Part shown: in pieces, positions 12,501 to 29,413 of the stretch
Numbering within the stretch: position 1 is the stretch's first letter
Layout: each line of letters opens with the position of its first letter
Assembly (NCBI GenBank): GCA_943735955.1
Contig: OX030955.1
Coordinates: 8,332,269 to 8,396,268 of the forward strand
DNA: 64,000 nucleotides
Reading direction: 5' to 3'
Origin: Piscicola geometra
Lineage: Eukaryota; Annelida; Clitellata; Hirudinida; Piscicolidae
Position numbers and translations under genes: made by a program
Notes under the pieces: model-generated
Seen by the model: only the letters and a program-made list of their open reading frames with translations
What the model was told of the DNA's origin: nothing
The model's database searches: none

Positions 12501-15500
12501 AAACATCTTTAGGTATAAAATTGTGGTAATTATTTTGGGAAAAATCTGTTGGTTCTAACCTGGCCTAGACATTATTAGGTTATATAACTTTTTTTAACGA
12601 TTTTTTTCCGATTCTTAATCTTTGGTTCACTTCAACCTCTCCACATCAATGAGTGCAACATGGATAAACTCATTGAACAAGACATTTTGGCACCACGAAG
12701 CTTGCCGCAACTAAGCCACTTATATATAATATACGCCACATTAGATGGTTTATTGGAAAACTACTCATTATCACCCTTATAAATTTTTAAAACCACTTAT
12801 TTTCATTCCCCCTTCCCTCTCCCATCATCTTTATTACCCTTCATCATCACCACCCATCACCATCATAATCTCCTTTCCCCACCACCAACCTAGGGTGAAC
12901 AGCTCTGTGAAGTTAACCCTGATGTTGGTGATCTTGATGAGACTTTGAACTTCTTCGGAGTAGGGGTCAGTCATAAGTTTGTTCGGGTTGAGGACTTTCA
13001 TCACCAGCTGTGATAAAATAAGAGATGGAGAAATGGGAAAAAAAATTACAAGCTCGTTAAGTTACGGCACTTCAATTTCGTATGCTTAATTGTAAACCAG
13101 AAGTGAATGTATTCTTAAATGTATGAAAAAAGCTCTATATAAATACTTGCGATGTACTGTTTAATTCAATGTGTTTCATCATACGTAGTGAATGAATTCT
13201 CACTTCAGCGCCAGTGGACGGGATGCCAGGGTTCTCGAGGACCTCACAGTAAGGCTCGTCGAGTCTCGAGGTTTGTCCCTCCAGCCTCACGCCAGGCCAG
13301 GATCGATGGCATTTGTGAGCAAAGTACCTGTGCAGCGTGCATGCTGGTGCTTCAGTGTGTGAAGAAATTTAAAGAAAGGTGGAAGGGAATTTGAAAATTA
13401 TTTAAAAGGCACAACACACACCTGTACACTTTCCAAGTCTTTCCGAAGTCGAAGGACCTCTCGATCAGCATGGCGGCAGGTCGGAAGGTCCTGAAGGTCA
13501 TGATCACGTGAGTCACATGGAACTCTGCTTCCAGATCCAGTTGGATGTACACCTGGAAAGAGGCAGTGTGTTTGTTGCAGTTTCTTACTGTATTTGCTCT
13601 GAAGGCAGACATTCTTTGGTGATGCCATTAAGTCTAAACTGATCAAATAAAAGTTTAAATACAATACAATATTATAAACGAAGCGTAAACCTAAACGTGC
13701 TTCAAGACTTTTCGGTTAAGAATAATGGTGAAATTTAAACTGTTTATCAGTACCAATGAGAAGTTTCGAATAAAAAAATTAAGGTTAATTAACTAAAATG
13801 AAATATATAAATTTTGTTAATGTCAATAAAAATATATTTATAAAATAAAAATTTTAAAAATTGAGATAATATACCGACAAATAATATTAATCAGTCACTC
13901 AGAGGCCAAATCTTTTTTCCACGAACCTGGTTCCTTTCCGACTCTGCCTGCCACCACCTGTCCTCCCGCTCCCGCTTGTAGAAGCTGACGATGTTTTCGA
14001 TGCGGTGGCTGTTTGCAGCGTTCGCCACCCTCGAGTCGCACGTGAAACACTCACTCCTCATCTCACCCAAGTGGCTCAGGTCCCTCTCGAAGCGGTTCAC
14101 GTTGATCAGGTTGCAGTAGCTGCGAGCGTGGGCAGAGAGAGAGGTTTGAGAGTAGCAAAGAGTCGAAATGTTTCGTGACTTTACCGTTTAAAATGTGAGT
14201 TTTAACTTTGTGAATGTCGATAAATAGTTTAGAATAGCACGCAATGAACCGCGTTGTTTCCGTCAACACTAACGTTTCCTCATTTCGAAGACCGCAAGTG
14301 GAGTCGGTGGTCAAGTTGGCCTCCCTGCCGAGCAGCAGATTGCCAGAAATGGGGAAGCAGCTTCTGTCGTGACACTCGTTCTTCGCCCTCCGTCCACCAG
14401 CCCCTGATCAAGTGGTGGTGGTGATGATAGTGGTAGACATGGGGCCTTGTTGGTTTGTTTATAGGTTTTTGAACCATGTTTTAGAGAGAAATAACATAAA
14501 TCTTTGTTTTCGTAGTTTTTAAATTTTTTATTCCAGCATTTGTTACTCCAATTTGTAATTGTGAATAGGTAGGAATGCATGAGGCTCTGTTTAGAAAGAT
14601 TAGGCGTTGATTTATGGAAGCTGCAATGATTAACCCATTAACGCATACTGTCCTTTTTTAAGGACAGCAATAAAAAGTTTTTTTTATAATAGTTATTTTG
14701 ATTATATTTATTATCTTTGCAACTAATCCAGTCCTATATAAACTGAAGTCTATGTTTAAAAAAATTTTGTGATTTGAAATTGATAGATTATTTCGATATT
14801 CTGATTTTTCAAGGCGATAGCTAAATTTTTTGTGTTTTTGTCATGGCTCATGAAAAAAAGTTAGTTATAATTTTATTTAATGTCTACTATTCGTAATGTA
14901 TAATATTATTTTATCGTTATTCATTCTTACATCTTATTTTAAAATAAATTTCATTTTACATGTAATATTATTTCCAAAAACTGTGTTTTATTGAGTGTCC
15001 TTTTTTAAGGACACTATGCAGTAATACTGATGGTAAAAACAATTATTTTTAGATTCGCTCTTCATGAAGTTCTTAGTATTTTGGAAGATGACAATGATTT
15101 CTCTTCAGCAGATACAGTTCTAATAGTTTAAACGACAAATCAAAATTTGAAAACATGTCTTCCTTCACATTGTTTAATTAATTTTGTTATGTAACAGTCA
15201 TCAAGTTGATAACTATACAGTATAGCTAGTTTGTGTCCATGGTCGCTTTGTTCGCAGTAAATCCTGCGGTTTGCTAAAGGAGCAAACCTGAAAGCATAAT
15301 TATAGCCTATACTCATTCTTTCAGGCAATCAATCAATCAATCAAATAACTTTCTATAGCGCTCCACCCTCAAATTCAAGAGGCTATGTTCCTTTGGCAAA
15401 TCGCAGGATGTATTGCGAACAAAGCGACCATGGACACAATCTAGCTGTAAGCAATGCTATAACTGTCAACAGATTTGAATAATTATTAAGATATTTTCAT

Positions 15501-16381
15501 TGCAATGACAAAGAGAAAATTAATAAGTTAGGCAGAATGGCCAAAGTGCGTCCATTATTTGATGCTATGAATGAAAGATTTCACAAGTTTTAGCCCAAAG
15601 AATGTCATTTGGCAATTGATGAATCAATCGTGCCATATTATTGGAGGCATTCGTCAAAAGAACTTATCAGAGGGAAACCTATAAGGTTTGGGAATACAGT
15701 TTGGCGTCTAAATAATAGGCTTGGTTATTTGGTAAACCCATATCAAGGAGCATCAGAAGAGGGCAACAGCGATTTAGGCCTTGGTGGATCGGTGGTATCC
15801 AAACTAATAAGATCATTTTATTAGTCAAATTGGAGATGGGCAAAAAAGATGCAAGCAATGTGGAAAGAAAGTGCAAAAGAAATGCCCTAAATTTAATGTA
15901 GCTTTACATTTTGAGTGCTTCAGCATCTACCACGAATCGTGATTACCGTCAGTAGCAATGCATAGTGTCCTTTTTTAAGGACATTTTTTATTTTCATCAT
16001 AACTTTTTTTGTATAAAATATTTCAGAATAATTTTTTGATTTTATTTTTTAGAATAAGTTTTTCAATAAAATGTAAAAAAATTATTTAATTCCTTTGAGT
16101 CATGCGTTAATGGGTTAAGCTCTGTTCTCTTCACAAGCACGATGCACACTTTCGTTTCAACTTAGAACGCCTTGTTTTTCAAGATGAACTCATTTATAGT
16201 GGAAAACATAACATAGCATTCTCCAACACTTAGGATACAATTTTGGTTTTCAATGTTGTATCATTTTGCTGGTTTTGATGAAGTATTCACGCGCATGCAA
16301 ACAATGAGAATCCAAACACTCACGAGCGGCGGATGAAAGAGTAGGAAGTAGCAGAAGCAAGAGAAATCCATTCAGATTCAT
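468..16381 (-). CDS. LAMB: laminin subunit beta (beta-1/2 type), complete, about 38 exons
   Basis: Laminin beta chain, a secreted subunit of the alpha-beta-gamma basement-membrane heterotrimer. Domain order, with rough residues: signal peptide 1-20, LN domain to about 270, LE (EGF-like) repeats to about 545, laminin IV type B 550-760, a second LE block 763-1173, and a coiled coil with a Cys-rich alpha insert to 1766. Human LAMB1 is close to 1786 aa. The start at 16381 gives a leucine-rich signal peptide. The stop at 468-470 follows a terminal YQRTCGTA, whose Cys matches the penultimate Cys of vertebrate beta chains. My exon lengths sum to 5301 nt, a multiple of three, and junction phases agree. 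The last intron acceptor (near 611), the fourth-from-last exon's donor (near 1284) and one coil acceptor (near 3591) are the least certain. The type B domain IV excludes gamma chains. Beta-1 versus beta-2 cannot be decided and probably does not apply to an invertebrate. Confidence 0.95.
3712..6653 (-). other. LAMB: laminin beta second LE block
   Basis: Exons: 6600-6653, 6389-6478, 6068-6158, 5718-5858, 5385-5524, 5085-5213, 4812-4907, 4468-4670, 4067-4163 and 3712-3903. About eight LE repeats can be followed through regular CxC and CxxC spacing, including [40 protein letters not shown] and [17 protein letters not shown]. The last exon ends with [15 protein letters not shown], equivalent to the human CxxCFALWDVII sequence that opens the coiled coil. 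A tRNA-derived element sits in the 4164-4467 intron. Confidence 0.93.
4279..4461 (+). mobile_element. tRNA-derived SINE-like element in a laminin intron
   Basis: A Pol III A box (TGGCTTAGATGG, 4290-4301) and B box (AGTTCGAATCT, 4335-4345) are spaced as in a tRNA, with a CTTGTAA loop that would give a Thr-TGT anticodon. The T stem is not paired, so this is not a working tRNA. Downstream sequence ends near a TTATTATT tail at about 4450-4459. It lies antisense inside a laminin beta intron. A second, related tRNA-like head is at 54103. Confidence 0.55.
6792..8004 (-). other. LAMB: laminin beta domain IV type B
   Basis: Exons: 7933-8004 ([20 protein letters not shown]), 7645-7797 ([27 protein letters not shown]), 7379-7502 ([12 protein letters not shown]), 7166-7284 ([23 protein letters not shown]) and 6792-6978 ([38 protein letters not shown]). 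This globular domain splits the beta-chain LE repeats. The match to human beta-1 (YEAEEA, WTGAGF, DNIPYSMEYDILIRYEP, CFEKGTNYTVRL) is strong throughout. Confidence 0.93.
9236..9345. repeat. imperfect GAT repeat in a laminin intron
   Basis: Degenerate GATGAT and GATAATGATGA triplet repeat lying between two LE exons. It shows no other signal. Confidence 0.8.
9525..9715. repeat. GGT-rich minisatellite in a laminin intron
   Basis: A run of GGTGGT, GGTAGT and GGTTGT triplets directly beyond the acceptor of exon 9447-9524. Reading frames through it yield only poly-Gly, poly-Val or poly-Pro and are artefacts. Confidence 0.85.
9978..11756. other. large laminin beta intron, no feature seen
   Basis: A 1.8-kb intron between the LN-end exon and the first LE exon. 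I find no coding match, repeat array or transposon termini in it. Confidence 0.5.
14630..16118 (+). mobile_element. decayed piggyBac transposon with intact TIRs and TTAA target duplication
   Basis: The element runs from 14634 to 16114, in laminin beta intron 1. Its ends are a perfect 13-bp inverted repeat, CCCATTAACGCAT at 14634-14646 and its complement at 16102-16114. Each end is flanked by TTAA (14630-14633 and 16115-16118), the piggyBac target site. Inside, on the plus strand, are transposase fragments and a Cys-rich tail. An 18-bp palindrome, TGTCCTTTTTTAAGGACA, occurs three times (14649, 14996 and 15966). Perfect termini with a broken gene suggest a non-autonomous copy that moved fairly recently or was mobilised in trans. 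Confidence 0.9.
15404..15944 (+). pseudogene. piggyBac transposase fragments, interrupted
   Basis: Plus-strand fragments of a piggyBac (PGBD family) transposase. The first stretch includes [20 protein letters not shown] and, from 15609, [25 protein letters not shown] and DLGLGGSVV. The Asp of IDES is the expected first catalytic acidic residue. In-frame stops occur near 15479 and 15591, and a stop follows at about 15820. Sequence carrying the second and third catalytic Asp is absent. A separate fragment from about 15838 has [12 protein letters not shown] and FECF, resembling the C-terminal Cys-rich zinc-binding domain. The gene is dead: two stops and an internal deletion. An inverted partial copy of the segment around CEQSDHGH lies on the minus strand at 15220-15283. 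Confidence 0.85.
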
Positions 16382-16489
16382 TTCCAGGCCGCAACTGTTG
16401 TACGATGAAAACTCTTCAGAGCTCCATGCAGCAGTTTTGAATCAGAGGAAGCCTTCTCACGATCACTACAACACTCCACAGCCTCAGTA

Positions 16490-16500
16490 TCTTTATATAT
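16490..16500 (-). promoter_or_regulatory. TATA box candidate for laminin beta
   Basis: On the minus strand the sequence reads TATATAAAG (16491-16499), about 110 bp upstream of the laminin beta start codon. It would place transcription initiation near 16460-16470. The match to the consensus is good but single-site evidence is weak in AT-rich DNA. Confidence 0.45.
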
Positions 16501-16908
16501 GATTTGCGAGATTAAGTACGTGTGAAGTTTCTCGCGCATCTTAATGTGTGTGCGTGACTAGGCGATGACGAAGATGTAATTAAAAGTATTGTGGAAATGT
16601 CTCTAATAGAAGTTCTATTATTAGTTCCTTCATCTAAGCATTTTGACATCGTCTGGGGCTGTTTAAGATTTTATAATTTTACGATGGGTTTTTAACTACA
16701 TGGCTTTTCGCACTGGATATTTGTTTTTAATCCCGCTGATTATACGTTCTTGTTCCTTAATGGATTTGAGAATATTCGATTTAACGAGTTTTTTCTAATT
16801 ACACTAAATAAAGCCGTTAAATAATTAAATGCTCATCAAGGATACTCTCAATAATCTCTTAGGAGCTTCAGGAATTTCTGGCCGCAGGATTCAACCTCTA
16901 TAACCAGA

Positions 16909-17265
16909 TCATATTGTTTTTGCCTTCTCGTTGAGGGTTGTTCTTGGAGGTGTGAATTGTTTTTGAGATTGGTATTTTTTGAAGTTGGGTTTTGTTTTAG
17001 AAAGTGTGAATTTTTGTTTAAGCTGGAAACTGTGACTGGAGTTTTTTAAACTTTCTGTTGCATCCCATTTATAAAGAAGCCGATGAGCCCTCCAGTATGC
17101 GTCCAGACGATTCTTGAATGTATTTATATCTGCAGCCGTGACTTTTTTCTCTGGGAGTGAATTCCATGTGTTGGCAATTTTCATTGAGAATGTATTCAAT
17201 CTGAGATTCGTTCTTGCTAGTAGCTTCTTTATCGAGTGTCCTCTGGTGGTCAAAATGTGTTCATA
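16909..17265 (-). pseudogene. 3' remnant of a non-LTR retrotransposon (LINE) reverse transcriptase
   Basis: A minus-strand frame carries TTRGHSIKKLLARTNLRLNT, ANTWNSLPEKKVTAADINTF and KNRLDAYW. This is the characteristic end of CR1/Jockey-like LINE polyproteins (RGHSxKL, WNxLPxxVVxAxSxNxFKxxLDxxW). Only the extreme C-terminus remains, so it is a 5'-truncated insertion in the spacer between the laminin and USP5-like genes. No target-site duplication was identified by eye. Confidence 0.75.
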
Positions 17266-17547
17266 AATTGTTTTTTCTACTGAAACTCTTTCAGACTATT
17301 TTGGTTATTTGGTGAACCAACCTTTTCGTGAAGCATAAAGACAGAGCAGACTAGTAACGCACATGCGTTTGAACTATCCAAACAGTCATTCACTTTATTC
17401 AAAAAATGAACACAACCCACAATTTTCATCGAAAAAAATCTCCAAAAAACACTAACATACAAAAACTTCTAGAGTTTGCCATCCCCAAAAAGCACAAACT
17501 GACTCCTCAGAACAACCACAACAACGATGATGATAATGATGATGACC

Positions 17548-23869
<6,322 letters not shown>

Positions 23870-24373
23870 TTTTAAATGAGCTTCTAATCTTTAAATACTG
23901 ATAAGTTTCGCTATATATACTTAGGTTTAAAATAGCCTTTAAAAGTGGATTTTCAAATGACCTAAATTAAAATAAAGTATAAAAAAATTTATTAAAAAAA
24001 AAAAAGATTATAGTTAGAAAGGTTTTGAAAAATGATTTTATAAATTTTATTTTTACTTGGAATTCTAATGAAGGTAAAAGTAGTTGTCAAGTTGTGATTC
24101 GACAATATGAATTTCGACGAAAATTATTTTCCTGTTGATTATAGGCATAGTTGCAATAGACAATTGTTTTCTTTACAACTTTTCATTTTTAAATCAATGT
24201 TTTATTTTAGATTATTCAATTCTCACATTTCACTAAAACATACGTTTGCACTGGTTAGTTTAACTTTTAAACTTTAACATTTTAATTCTTGTAAAATTTG
24301 AAAGGAATTTATTTACAGATTTTCCATACAAACTGCAATATTAAAATGCTATTATTTTGCAGCATACGATACA
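23870..24373. promoter_or_regulatory. putative divergent promoter between the USP5-like gene and the giant frame
   Basis: Only 504 bp separate the two divergent start codons, so both promoters must share this AT-rich interval unless non-coding first exons lie elsewhere. A TTATTTTGCAG immediately before 24361 looks like a splice acceptor, so the plus-strand gene may have an upstream untranslated exon. No TATA box is obvious for either gene. Confidence 0.4.
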
Positions 24374-25929
24374 ATGAACAAGGATCTGTTGAGAGAACAG
24401 AGAAGCTTTGAAGGAGTGAAGAGAAAAAAACAATTGGATAGAACCAGTTATAAAAAATTTAAAGGAGATGATAATGATGATGATAATTTTGATCCTTCTT
24501 TTGATTATAGAAAAAAATTGGTTACGTATTACATTGCTAAGAAAGATGCCCTAAAAACAAATGAATCTTTATTAAATGCAAAACCAAAAAACCTCATCAA
24601 ATCGAATCAAAAGAATTCATATAAAAATGCTCAAAAACGACACCATTCTCTTTATGATTTGTCATCTCCACTTAATGTTTTTCAAACCAAAGATAAGAAA
24701 AGTGTCATTGGTAGCGACAAAAAAGACAACAGAAATTCTAAAAGCGTTGCCAACAATGAAAAGGTGTCAGAAGAACTCATAAAGAGAATTTCTGATATGA
24801 GGAACAAATCCGAATCAAAAAACAAAATCAGTAGCTCATTGCAAAGTTACCTTTCTCTTGAAAGTAATGCACCTCCATTATCAAATACACAAACTCTCCC
24901 ATCAAAATGCCACTCCCAAAGCTACACCATTCCAAAAGGTCAAACCAAATCTGTTAGTAAAATCAGAGCTCAGAAAGAACTGCTAAAGACACCACCAAAC
25001 GCCAAAGGCAACTCCACAAAGGGTGGAGTCTCCAGCAAGGATGCAACAGTGTCGTCGAGTGAGCACCAATCCGCCAACAAACACCTGAGTCTGCTGCAGA
25101 AGTTCTCAAACGAGCAGACGCGGGTGCCTGTCATAACCATCAAGAAACTGCCCTTCTCCACATACCAACACTACCTGCCTGAATACCACAGCTACTACTC
25201 AAACAACAACAACAACAAAAAGCATAATCTCAGTGACAACAACAACAAACATTCCATCCTCAACAAGAACAACAACAAAAAACATTCCTGTAACAACAAC
25301 TCCCATTCTCATGACATAATTAAACAAAATCTTCATGACAACAATAACAACAAAAACAATGAAAACAACAATAACAACAACGAAAACCTAGATCACCTCG
25401 ACAACAACAACACCAAACATCATGCTCAAAAACTTTTTAAAAATGATACAAGCAAGCTCATCAAATGCAATGTCGTTCCTCCTGCCCCCCCAGGGCCTTG
25501 CACCACCCCCCCTTGCACCACCCCCCTTTGCAGCACCCCCCCTTGCACCACCCCCCCTTGCACCACTCCTCCTTGCACCACCCCCCCTTGCAGCACCCCC
25601 CCTTGCACCACCCCCCAACACAAGCCCTCCCACCTGGCCAACTACTCCACAGACTACTCTGCATGTAAGGATAACAATAAAGCCCTGAAGAAGCTTTGTG
25701 ATACTACTACTAGGACAACTATGTCTGCTGCCTGTACTGCTGCTGTTACTACTACTAATTCCACCACCACTTCTACTACTATTACTAAAAATAATATTAC
25801 TACTTTTAATACTAAAACTACTTCTGGCACTAGTACTAATACTGTTGCTTCTTCACGCACGGATATCAGTGGCACTCTTCATAGCTACAATACTTGTGAT
25901 AATTTAATATGTAATAATCATAATATTCA

Positions 25930-26021
<92 letters not shown>

Positions 26022-27197
26022 ATAATAATAATAATAAGAGCTTATCTGGCGATAATATCAATAACAAAAAGAGTTTAGTTATTAAAATCAATAACAATAA
26101 TTATGCAAATGAGTTCATTAGTAGGATTAATCTTGCTTGTGAAGTTAATGCTGGTGAAGTGAATGGTTTCGATACGAAAATGGATTACTGTACTTTAACC
26201 ACTAATAATAATAAAACTAATGAAAATAGCAAAACTAATAAAAACAACATCATCATTATCAATAATAAAAATAATAGTAATAATAGAGATTATGATAATG
26301 CTAGAAATGATTTTGTAAATAAAACTAAAGATAGAACTGATGCTAATAATAAAGATAAAGAAATTCATGACCAGAGTTTTGGGAGCAGGGTGGTGGAGAG
26401 GAGGGAAGTGGAGGGAAAGGGGGTGGAGAGAAGGGTGGTGAAAGGGAGGACAGACAGGAAAGAAGGAGTGAAGGACAGGAGTTCTTTTGATTGCCTCAAG
26501 CGAAACTTCACGGAGATCATGAGGGCAAAAACGGAAGAAAAAGAGAAGAAGCATTATAATGATAGTGGAAGAAGCAATAATATCACAATAAAAATGAATG
26601 AGACGAAAGGAAATAATGAAAACAAAAGTATCACTGTTCCAAATGATATAAATAAAAACAAAAATACTAATTTTAAAAATAGGAATACTACTACTACTAC
26701 TACTACTAGTAATAGTAATCAAAATGTATATACCAAGAAAAGCAGTACGGAGGGTGTGGTATGCGACGGCACACCAGACAGGCCACACCAAGCCACTGCA
26801 GCTCTCCTGCACGCCTCAGCCTTCAACGCCAAACTGAGCAGCATCTTCGTCAGGAAAGCCACTACCACTTCATCGTTTGCTGCAAATACTGCTTTAGTTG
26901 CTGCAACTACTTCATCGTATTTTGCCACTACGACATCTCCATCGTACGTTGCAGGTTCTACTCCAGTTTCTGAAACCACAAATGCATCAGTCAGTACACA
27001 ACCTCCTCCTCCACCATCTGCTATACTCACTTCTTTGCCAGCCATAAACTCGAGCACCTTCAAAACATTCACTCTCAATAATACTGTTTTATCCACTCTG
27101 ACAGCCACTGGGACGTCTTCGTTGTGCACTATAACACACACAACCACATCAAGCGCAACAAAAATAGCCATATCATTACTTTCAAACACCACAACAC

Positions 27198-27241
<44 letters not shown>

Positions 27242-27243
27242 GT

Positions 27244-27281
<38 letters not shown>

Positions 27282-27703
27282 TAACTACTACTATCTCAGC
27301 CACTACACATACCACTACATCGCTTATTCCAAACACTCATCTGCCAACCATTGCGACCCCTAACCCACCAACTCATACAACAATGGCCACACCAATTACT
27401 TCAATTACAACTACATCTACTACTGCATTAACCGACACAACTCGATCCACGCATACTTCTACTACAATTTGCACAACTAAAACTACTACTTTAATTAATA
27501 GTACTACTGCTACTACCATTACTACTGCGGCTACTACATCTACTACTTCTACTGCCACAACGACTTCCACTGCAACAACGACTTCCACTGCCACAACGAC
27601 TACCACTGCCACCACCGATCCTTCTAACACCACTCTCATTTTCACGAAAGTTAGTCTCTCTTATCCCCTTAGCTCCTCCATTCCTGGTACCATTGATTTG
27701 AGC

Positions 27704-27756
<53 letters not shown>

Positions 27757-29374
27757 GATAAATAATAACAAGAAAAAACTTTTAAGTGTACAAATTAGAA
27801 AAGATGGTACAATGAGTGAGAGGATTGGCAGCCATGACAGTTCATTTCAATCCATCCACACTCAAACTGAAGGGGGTTCAAAGGTACAGTCTGAAGAATT
27901 CTTAAATAGAATTAATAATAATAAAAAAAATAGCGATAATAAAAAGAATAATAATAATAATGATAACAATTATGAGGATTGGGGTACAAAGAATATAAAA
28001 AAGAATATTAATAATAATAATGATAATAATAATAAAGATAATAGAGATTTAAATACTAATGAAGATTGCCATGGAAACCGATGTGAAATCGCTAATGACA
28101 ATGGTTTTTGGTTGCACGGCCTTGCAACACACAAGAAACAAGATGTAGAGCATGATGGTGAGGATGAGGATGAAAAAGAAGATGCTATTAAACATAGTGA
28201 TGATGATGATAATGATGATGGTGTTTATGATGATGATGATAAGGGTGATGATGATTACGATGGGTTGACTGGGCGGGTGATAGACAGTCTCTCTATGCAG
28301 GCATCACCCTTTCTCACTGACACTCGTGAAGTGAAGGATATCAACAACAACAGTAACAAAATAAATAATCTAAATAATAATGATAATTCAAATAATGATA
28401 ATAATAAGTTTGAATATATTAGCCAAGTTATTGGTGTAGTTACCGATGATTCATCGCCCATCTTGGCCACTACCACTTCAAGCTACACTACTATCAGCAC
28501 CTACCCTCCAACCACTTTCACTACCTCTCCTTCCACCGCGGTTTCTTCACCCACAACCATCTTTCCCTATTCCTCCTCTTCCTCCACCACCTCTTCCTAT
28601 CCCTTCACCACTTCTTTCTCAACCACCACCACCACCACCTCCTCCTTTCCATCCACCACCACCACCACTACCACCACCACCACTTGCTGCCCACTCACAA
28701 AAGCACACAAAAGCGCCTTTCCTGCAATAATCCCAAGAGGTATTCTTGAGGCTTTCAGCCTTGGCCGCTATCGTCGTTTCATGAAGAGTAGTAACAATAA
28801 TGATAATGATTGTAGTGTTTATGATAATAAGAATAATTATAATATTAAAATAAATAATTATAATAATATAAATAGCCACAACTACAGCAGCTATAACCAC
28901 GATAATACGATTAATAACAAAAATAATAATTTAAACGATAATTCGATAATTTCAAGATACGCCTGTAGTGGGGGAGGCATTGTGAAAATGGGGGGAGTGG
29001 AGGGATGCCTGTGTGGGGTTGTTGGTAGCAGTGGTTGTAGTAATAATCTTGGCAGTGGTTGTAGTGGTTGCGGTCATTCCATGAGTGGTGGTGGTGGTGG
29101 AGATGTTTGTAGCTTTGGTGGTAGTAGTATTAGTTGTGGTGTGGGTGGTAGTAGTAGTAGTTGTGGCGTGGGTGGTAGTAGTAGTAATTGTGGTGTGGGT
29201 GGTAGTAGTAGTAGTTGTGTTGTGGGTGGTAGTAGTAGTAGTTGTGGCGTGGGTGGTGGTAGTAGTAGTTGTGGCGTGGGTGGTATTAGTAGTAGTTGTG
29301 GTGTGGGTGGTGGTGGTAGTAGTAGTTGTGGTGTGGGTAGTAGTAGTAGTAGTAGTAGTAGTAGTTGTGGTGTG

Positions 29375-29413
<39 letters not shown>

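Larger units (their letters stand above)
11757..16381 (-). other. LAMB: laminin beta N-terminal exons: signal peptide and LN domain
   Basis: Exons: 16324-16381 ([19 protein letters not shown], signal peptide), 14274-14403, 13927-14119, 13422-13552, 13204-13327, 12890-13007 and 11757-11890. The LN domain is the polymerisation domain of laminin networks. Recognisable stretches are STCG and ECFTCDS in the first half, WWQ before the 13927 donor, [20 protein letters not shown] and [17 protein letters not shown] in 13422-13552, KITNIRVNF in 12890-13007, and [20 protein letters not shown] in 11757-11890. The last of these runs into the first LE cysteines ([10 protein letters not shown]). These follow human LAMB1 closely, including the spacing of the cysteines. 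Confidence 0.93.

Noticed and set aside
15404..15944. Domesticated piggyBac (PGBD) host gene
   Set aside because: In-frame stops, loss of two catalytic Asp regions and intact transposon termini show a decayed mobile copy rather than an exapted gene.
468..16381. Laminin gamma or netrin identity for the first gene
   Set aside because: Domain IV is type B and the coiled coil carries the beta-specific Cys-rich alpha insert. LN and LE sequences follow beta chains.
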